Source: an uncultured Lachnospiraceae bacterium (lineage in GTDB: Bacteria > Bacillota > Clostridia > Lachnospirales > Lachnospiraceae). From it: a stretch of DNA of 27,532 nt. The notes beneath the pieces were generated by a model, which had not been told where the DNA came from, did not search any database, and saw nothing but the letters and a program-made list of their open reading frames with translations. The position numbers were made by a program, and so were the translations under genes. The stretch is from NCBI GenBank assembly GCA_910579425.1, contig CAJTVL010000053.1, forward strand, positions 1 to 27,532. The letters are read 5' to 3'. Positions 23,148 through 27,532 of the stretch are shown here, in pieces. How positions within the stretch are numbered: the first letter of the stretch is position 1; every line of letters starts with the position of its first letter.

Positions 23148-23810
23148 TTACCTCCACAGACCGGAAACGAAATACATCAAGGCCGCCCAGGTATAAACAG
23201 AATAAAAAATGCCGTCCTTATCTTTTCCTGCCAGTAATATTTCCCTTGCAGCTTTAGGGGTAAGAAGCTCAAAGCCGTCAAAGCGCTCGCTTCCCACGGC
23301 CCCTTTTTGTGAAAGGGAGGACAGATCGGACAAATTTGCAACGGCACACACGAGAGCATTGCTTTCGTCTGTCATGCCGGGGGAAGAAAAAAGCAGAGGA
23401 TTGATAATGGAGAGGGCATCTTCCTTCAGGGATATTCCGGTTTCCTCCCGGATCTCTCTTATGGCAGCAGTGAGAATGGGGCTCTTTGCCAATTCGTCTT
23501 CCGGATCCAGAAGGCCTGCCGGAGGGCTTAACAGGAACTGTCCGGCGGGGTAGCGGTATTCTTTGGAAAGGAGCAGCATGGGCTCCTGGTCCGGGATGCT
23601 GAGAATCACCACACAGGTCACCGCATCCGGCAGCATGGCGCGAAATTCCCCGTCGGATTTCGTTGCGGCAAGGCGCTCCATGGATCTTCTGGTAGCGTCA
23701 AAGTAATGTTTGTCTTCCTCGTATTGAAGGTCAAAGACTTTAATAAATTTGGAATCGAACAGAGGCCTGACATTTTCTTTTTTTATGATGGGTTTCTGAT
23801 TTTTTTCCAT
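23148..23810 (-). CDS. NUDIX hydrolase, ADP-ribose pyrophosphatase-like
   Basis: A 220-residue NUDIX enzyme that would cleave a nucleoside diphosphate linked to another moiety, such as ADP-ribose. The NUDIX box runs from G99 (PPAGLLDPEDE) to R118-E119 with E122-E123 (AAIREIREETGI). It carries an insertion of about five residues (LAKSPILT region) between the Gly half and the REUxEE half compared with the usual spacing, while the metal-binding Glu pair is intact. The flanking pattern (EYRYPAGQFLLSPPAG before, SPGMTDE after) fits the ADP-ribose pyrophosphatase/NudF group. The start is the ATG at 23810, behind GGAGGT; a longer reading would run back into the tRNA. It shares an operon with the DUF2971 gene. 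Confidence 0.88.
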   Translation of the reverse strand: MEKNQKPIIKKENVRPLFDSKFIKVFDLQYEEDKHYFDATRRSMERLAATKSDGEFRAMLPDAVTCVVILSIPDQEPMLLLSKEYRYPAGQFLLSPPAGLLDPEDELAKSPILTAAIREIREETGISLKEDALSIINPLLFSSPGMTDESNALVCAVANLSDLSSLSQKGAVGSERFDGFELLTPKAAREILLAGKDKDGIFYSVYTWAALMYFVSGLWR

Positions 23811-23825
23811 AGATACCTCCATAGT

Positions 23826-23850
23826 AAAAACCCCGCAGAATAACTGCGGG
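23826..23850 (-). terminator. Terminator after tRNA-Ser, just before the NUDIX gene
   Basis: CCCGCAG and CTGCGGG form a seven-bp stem with a five-base loop, followed on the minus strand by GTTTTT. It ends the tRNA transcript but lies only a few bases before the NUDIX ribosome site, leaving no room for a promoter between them. Confidence 0.85.
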
Positions 23851-23861
23851 ATTTGAGTGAG

Positions 23862-23947
23862 CGGAGTCGGAGGGATTCGAACCCTCGTGCCCCGGAGGGC
23901 AAACGCATTTCGAGTGCGCCCCGTTATGACCGCTTCGATACGACTCC
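23862..23947 (-). tRNA. tRNA-Ser (anticodon CGA)
   Basis: An 86-base class II tRNA reading the UCG codon. The acceptor stem is GGAGTCG/CGACTCC with discriminator G. The anticodon arm is GCGCA-CTCGAAA-TGCGT, giving anticodon CGA. A long variable arm (about GCCCTCC...GGGGC) marks it as serine, and the T loop GGTTCGAATCC is canonical. CCA is not encoded. A near-consensus promoter lies 15 bases upstream. Confidence 0.96.
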
Positions 23948-23961
23948 TCACGACTCTTTCC

Positions 23962-23990
23962 ATTATACTGTTTTCAAAATTACAAGTCAA
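23962..23990 (-). promoter_or_regulatory. Promoter of the tRNA-Ser gene
   Basis: On the minus strand, TTGACT (23985-23990), 17-base spacer and TATAAT (23962-23967). It is probably also the only obvious promoter for the NUDIX and DUF2971 genes downstream. Confidence 0.85.
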
Positions 23991-24049
23991 TCAAATTTTT
24001 TGCACAAAAAACAGGGATAAAAATCAGCGAAAAATGAAAAGGCAAAAGG

Positions 24050-24078
24050 TTGTAGACAGGCTTTAAATTAGGTATAAT
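24050..24078 (+). promoter_or_regulatory. Promoter of pfkA
   Basis: TTGTAG (24050-24055), 17-base spacer and TATAAT (24073-24078). Predicted start near 24085. Confidence 0.7.
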
Positions 24079-24135
24079 AATGAGTGCATATCTGAGGAAA
24101 AAATGTGTGTACAATTGGAGAAGGAGGAAGGGAAA

Positions 24136-25209
24136 GTGAAAAGAATTGGTTTGTTAACAAGCGGCGGCGATTGCCAGGCACTGAATGCCGCTATGCGCGG
24201 TGTGGTGAAATGTCTTGTAAACAGTGATGAAAAAGTTGAGATTTACGGTTTTATCGACGGCTACAAAGGACTGATCTATGGGAATTTCCGAATGCTTGGG
24301 GGGCATGATTTCTCAGGGATACTCACCAAGGGGGGCACGATTTTAGGCAGCTCGCGTACCCCGTTTAAGACCATCAAGGATCCGGACGAAAACGGACTGG
24401 ATAAAGTGGATGCCATGATGCAGAATTATTATAAGCTGCGTCTGGACTGCCTGGTAATTTTAGGCGGAAACGGTACTCACAAGACGGCGAATCTTTTAAG
24501 AGAAGAGGGGTTAAATATCATCACTTTGCCAAAGACCATTGACAATGACCTGTGGGGAACGGACATGACCTTTGGTTTCCAGAGCGCGGTAAATATTGCC
24601 ACGGACGCCATTGACTGTATTCACACGACGGCAGCTTCCCACGGCAGAGTGTTCATTGTGGAAGTAATGGGACACAAGGTAGGATGGCTTACATTAAATG
24701 CCGGTATGGCAGGCGGTGCGGATATTATCCTGATTCCTGAAATCCCTTACGACATTAAAAAAGTAGTGTCCAAGATTGAAGAGCGCAATAGAAACGGAAG
24801 CAGATTTACGATTCTGGCGGTGGCGGAGGGCGCGATCTCCAAGGAGGATGCGAAACTCTCCAAAAAAGAATACAAGGAAAAAATGAAAGGCTACAAGTTC
24901 CCTTCTGTTTCCTATGAGCTGGCACAACAGATTCAGGAAAGAACGGGGCATGAAGTAAGAGTTACGGTTCCGGGACACACACAGAGAGGCGGAAGCCCCT
25001 GCCCTTATGACAGAGTATTTGCAAGCCGGTTAGGCGCAGAGGCAGGAGCATTGATTCTGAAAGGCGAGTACGGCTTTATGGTGGGCTACAAAAACCGTGA
25101 AGTGGTTAAGGTGCCTTTGGACGAAGTGGCCGGAAAGCTTAAGATGGTTTCTCCGGATGCCTCTATCGTAAAAGAAGCAAAATTATTAGGCATCAGTTTT
25201 GGTAATTAA
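24136..25209 (+). CDS. pfkA: 6-phosphofructokinase (ATP- or pyrophosphate-dependent)
   Basis: Phosphorylates fructose 6-phosphate to the 1,6-bisphosphate in glycolysis; 357 residues. The fold signature is complete: RIGLLTSGGDCQALNAAMRG, GGNGTHKT (G110-T114), PKTIDNDLWGTD with catalytic D136, EVMGHKVGWL and a C-terminal VPGHTQRGGSPCPYDR. Donor-selecting positions are mixed: Gly113 corresponds to Gly104 of E. coli (ATP type) but Lys133 corresponds to position 124, where Lys marks pyrophosphate enzymes. Asn112 replaces the Mg-binding Asp103. The start is GTG 24136, eight bases after AAGGAGG, matching the family's MKRIG opening; ATG 24103 would add eleven unusual residues. dnaX follows after 11 bases. 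Confidence 0.93.
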   Translation: MKRIGLLTSGGDCQALNAAMRGVVKCLVNSDEKVEIYGFIDGYKGLIYGNFRMLGGHDFSGILTKGGTILGSSRTPFKTIKDPDENGLDKVDAMMQNYYKLRLDCLVILGGNGTHKTANLLREEGLNIITLPKTIDNDLWGTDMTFGFQSAVNIATDAIDCIHTTAASHGRVFIVEVMGHKVGWLTLNAGMAGGADIILIPEIPYDIKKVVSKIEERNRNGSRFTILAVAEGAISKEDAKLSKKEYKEKMKGYKFPSVSYELAQQIQERTGHEVRVTVPGHTQRGGSPCPYDRVFASRLGAEAGALILKGEYGFMVGYKNREVVKVPLDEVAGKLKMVSPDASIVKEAKLLGISFGN

Positions 25210-25220
25210 AGGTTGAGTTT

Positions 25221-26831
25221 ATGTCATACACAGCTCTTTACAGAAAATTCCGTCCCACCACATTTGAGGATGTAAAAGGACAGGAGCATATCGTTACAAC
25301 CCTGAAAAATCAGATAAAAGCGGAGCGCACTTCTCATGCATACCTTTTTTGCGGTACGAGAGGAACCGGAAAAACTTCCATAGCCAAGATTTTCGCCAGA
25401 GCGGTTAACTGTGAAAATGTAAGGGACGGAAGCCCCTGCGGGGAGTGCGCTTCCTGCAGGGCGATTCTGGCGGGGGCCAGCATGAATGTGATCGAGATTG
25501 ACGCGGCCTCCAACAACGGAGTGGACAGCGTCAGACAGATCGTGGATGAGGTGACCTATTCTCCCGCGGAGGGCAGATACAAGGTTTATATTATAGATGA
25601 GGTGCATATGCTCTCTGTGGGGGCTTTTAACGCTTTGCTTAAAACGCTGGAGGAGCCGCCCTCTTATGTGATCTTTATTCTTGCCACTACCGAAGTACAC
25701 AAAATACCCATCACAATTTTATCCAGATGTCAGAGATATGATTTCAAGCGGATTACTGCCGATACGATTTCCGGCCGGATCAAAGAAATGATGGAAAAGG
25801 AGCAGATTCCCATAGAGGAGCGGGCGGTCCGCTATATTGCAAGGAGAGCGGACGGCGCTATGCGCGATGCATGGAGTCTTTTGGAACAGTGCATCGCTTT
25901 TTATTTTGGCCAGGAGCTGACCTATGACAGGGTACTGGATGTGCTGGGAGCGGTGGATACAGAGGTGTTTAGCAAGCTGCTCCGTATTGTCTTAAAGGGA
26001 GAGGTAACCCAGGCCATAAAGCTTTTGGAAGAGATGGTAATACAGGGCAGGGAACTGGCGCAATTTGTATCTGACTTTACATGGTATTTGAGAAACCTTC
26101 TTCTGGTTAAGACGGCGGATGGGATGGAAGATGTGATAGATGTATCCACAGAAAATCTTGCCCGCTTAAAGGAAGAGGCACAGATGGCGGAAAACGACAC
26201 GATTATGCGCTATATCCGTGTGCTTTCAGAACTTTCAGGCCAGATTCGCTACGCTTCCCAGAAAAGAATCCTGGTGGAGATGACGCTGATTAAGCTGTGC
26301 AGACCAGGCATGGAAACAGATGTGCAGTCATTGACGGATCGGATCAGGCAGCTGGAGGAAAAGCTCGAAAGCGGGGTTTTCGTGGCTGCTTCTCATGAAG
26401 GGGCTGTATCGGGCAGCAGAGGATCCGGTCTGGGAACAGAAGCGCCAAAGGAGGCGGCAGCCCTGCCACATGCTCTGCCGCAGGACGTGGAGAAAGTGGT
26501 GGGAAGATGGCAGGCCATTATTGCCCAGTCTCCGATGCCTATGAAAGCCTATCTGAAGGCCTCCTATCCAAGCCTTGCCGCAGATGGGAGTCTTTTGGTG
26601 GTAGCGGAAGACGGTTTGCCTTCGGATTACCTTAAGGAGGAGCATCACAGGCAGGAGCTGGAGCAGATTCTCGCGGAGTTTGTGGGAAAAGAAATTAAAA
26701 TTATGGTGCAGAGTACGCAGCAGGGAAGAAATCCCCGGGAGTTGTATCCGGATCTGACGAAGCTGGTCAGCCAGACCATCCATATGGAAGTAGAAGAATT
26801 GGAGGAAGAGCCTGAAGCTTTCGACTTGTGA
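25221..26831 (+). CDS. dnaX: DNA polymerase III subunit gamma/tau
   Basis: Clamp-loader ATPase that, with HolA/HolB-type subunits, loads the sliding clamp and links the replisome; 536 residues. AAA+ motifs: Walker A GTRGTGKTS at 45-53, the zinc module C64, C73, C76, C79 (CGECASC), Walker B YIIDEVHML, sensor 1 LATTEVHK and the arginine-finger SRC motif (LSRCQRYDF). A helical collar follows to about 360, a variable linker (about 385-430), then a C-terminal tau-like region. It follows pfkA by 11 bases and precedes ebfC and recR, the usual Firmicutes block. The ribosome site (AAAGGTTGAG) is moderate. Confidence 0.96.
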   Translation: MSYTALYRKFRPTTFEDVKGQEHIVTTLKNQIKAERTSHAYLFCGTRGTGKTSIAKIFARAVNCENVRDGSPCGECASCRAILAGASMNVIEIDAASNNGVDSVRQIVDEVTYSPAEGRYKVYIIDEVHMLSVGAFNALLKTLEEPPSYVIFILATTEVHKIPITILSRCQRYDFKRITADTISGRIKEMMEKEQIPIEERAVRYIARRADGAMRDAWSLLEQCIAFYFGQELTYDRVLDVLGAVDTEVFSKLLRIVLKGEVTQAIKLLEEMVIQGRELAQFVSDFTWYLRNLLLVKTADGMEDVIDVSTENLARLKEEAQMAENDTIMRYIRVLSELSGQIRYASQKRILVEMTLIKLCRPGMETDVQSLTDRIRQLEEKLESGVFVAASHEGAVSGSRGSGLGTEAPKEAAALPHALPQDVEKVVGRWQAIIAQSPMPMKAYLKASYPSLAADGSLLVVAEDGLPSDYLKEEHHRQELEQILAEFVGKEIKIMVQSTQQGRNPRELYPDLTKLVSQTIHMEVEELEEEPEAFDL

Positions 26832-26846
26832 TTCTGATATTGGCAG

Positions 26847-26875
26847 TTGAAATTATCAGGCAATTCATATACAAT
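26847..26875 (+). promoter_or_regulatory. Promoter before ebfC-recR
   Basis: TTGAAA (26847-26852), 17-base spacer and TACAAT (26870-26875), 37 bases before the ebfC ATG. It allows ebfC and recR to be made independently of dnaX. Confidence 0.65.
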
Positions 26876-26911
26876 ACAAAGAAATATAAATTTAAGGAAT
26901 AGAGGGTCAAT

Positions 26912-27262
26912 ATGGCAAAACGTGGAGGATTCCCGGGCGGGATGCCCGGCAATATGAATAATCTGATGAAGCAGGCTCAGAGAATGCAGCGTCAGATGGA
27001 AGAAAATCAAAAGGAGCTGGAAACGAAAGAGTTTACGGCCAAAGCAGGAGGCGGCGCCGTGGAGGTGACGGTGACCGGCAAGAAAGAAGTCAAAAAGATT
27101 AAGCTGTCCGAGGAAGTGGTAGATCCCGAGGATATTGAAATGCTTGAGGATTTGGTGATGGCTGCCGCAAATGAGGCTCTGCGTATGGCAGAGGAGGCGA
27201 ATGCCGAGGTTATGAATAAGATGGCAGGAGGACTTGGCCTGGGCGGAGGCCTTCCTTTCTGA
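26912..27262 (+). CDS. ebfC: YbaB/EbfC-family nucleoid-associated protein
   Basis: A 116-residue small DNA-binding protein of the YbaB/EbfC family, which forms tweezer-like dimers on DNA and is nearly always encoded between dnaX and recR. The N-terminal helix (NNLMKQAQRMQRQMEENQKE) and the central AKAGGGAVEVTVTGKKEVKK are diagnostic. Both ends are glycine- and methionine-rich (GGFPGGMPGNM; GGLGLGGGLPF). It has its own promoter. Its stop codon shares one base with the recR start (TGATG). Confidence 0.95.
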   Translation: MAKRGGFPGGMPGNMNNLMKQAQRMQRQMEENQKELETKEFTAKAGGGAVEVTVTGKKEVKKIKLSEEVVDPEDIEMLEDLVMAAANEALRMAEEANAEVMNKMAGGLGLGGGLPF

Positions 27263-27532
27263 TGGATTTGTACAGCGGACATATCAACAAATTAATAGAC
27301 GAATTGTCCGGGTTGCCGGGAATCGGTTCAAAGTCAGCGCAGCGGCTGGCTTTTCACTTGATCAATATGCCGCAGGATAAGGTAAACAGACTAGTAAAAA
27401 CAATTATTGAGGCGAAGGAGAATGTCCGCTACTGTAAGGAGTGTTTTACCCTGACGGACAGAGAATTGTGTCCTGTCTGTGCGAACGGCAGACGAGACCA
27501 CGGTACCATCATGGTGGTAGAAAATACAAGGG
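27262..27532 (+). CDS. recR: Recombination protein RecR (5' part, cut by window end)
   Basis: Acts with RecF and RecO to load RecA at gaps during repair. The first 90 residues are visible: an N-terminal helix-hairpin-helix region (LSGLPGIGSKSAQRLAFHL), the four-Cys zinc motif C58, C61, C70, C73 (CKEC and CPVC), and the beginning of the Toprim domain (IMVVENTR). A full RecR is about 200 residues, so roughly half lies beyond the window. The ATG overlaps the ebfC stop codon. Confidence 0.95.
   Translation, partial: MDLYSGHINKLIDELSGLPGIGSKSAQRLAFHLINMPQDKVNRLVKTIIEAKENVRYCKECFTLTDRELCPVCANGRRDHGTIMVVENTR

Noticed and set aside
23811..23990. N-terminal extension of the NUDIX protein
   Set aside because: It would translate through the terminator and the tRNA-Ser; the ATG at 23810 has a good ribosome site.
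24103..24135. ATG start for pfkA eleven codons upstream
   Set aside because: The added residues have no match to the family opening, and GTG 24136 has the better ribosome site.
1..27532. Mobile elements, CRISPR arrays or phage remnants
   Set aside because: No transposase or integrase motifs, terminal inverted repeats with target duplications, or regularly spaced direct repeats were seen.

Overview
The window reads as ordinary chromosome of a Gram-positive anaerobe, most likely a Lachnospiraceae-type Clostridium (inference). The basis is the dnaX-ebfC-recR block, a FloA-type flotillin, a YesL/DUF624 protein, UgpC/MsmX-type sugar ATPases, strong GGAGG ribosome sites with some TTG and GTG starts, and a large-format SRP RNA. 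I see no transposase, integrase, phage gene or CRISPR array.

Layout. 1-4842: a possible LexA box at the left edge, a leader with a stem-loop, metG, then an alpha/beta hydrolase overlapping a small secreted protein, then a D-lactate dehydrogenase. 4934-6728: a GNAT acetyltransferase overlapping an HD/HD-GYP signalling protein. 6787-11079: a DUF624 membrane protein, a sugar-ABC ATPase with codon use unlike its neighbours, a CdaR-type regulator and an uncharacterised protein with a Gln-rich linker. 11102-11924: SRP RNA (minus) head to head with tadA (plus). 11933-13339: a MATE exporter (minus). 13534-16520: histidine kinase, NfeD, FloA flotillin and LytTR response regulator in one tight operon. 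16718-21221: a complete sugar-type ABC operon (ATPase, two permeases, binding protein). 21351-22259: a lipoprotein. 22323-23947, minus strand: tRNA-Ser(CGA), a terminator, a NUDIX hydrolase and a DUF2971 protein. 24136-27532: pfkA, dnaX, ebfC and the start of recR, cut by the window end.

How the genes fit together. Carbon handling recurs: two UgpC/MsmX-class ATPases, one full importer, a YesL protein, a CdaR regulator, phosphofructokinase and D-lactate dehydrogenase. Membrane organisation and signalling meet in the kinase-nfeD-floA-regulator operon, which I consider the most interesting arrangement here. Other points of note are a binding protein with both a lipobox and a C-terminal membrane helix, a NUDIX/DUF2971 pair placed behind a tRNA and its terminator, an SRP RNA whose promoter-defined 5' end leaves no room for a usual Alu domain, and a phosphofructokinase with a mixed set of phosphate-donor residues.

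Gene starts were adjusted where a ribosome-binding site, promoter position or family alignment favoured a downstream codon. Family names come from recognition of motifs by eye, with no database search.
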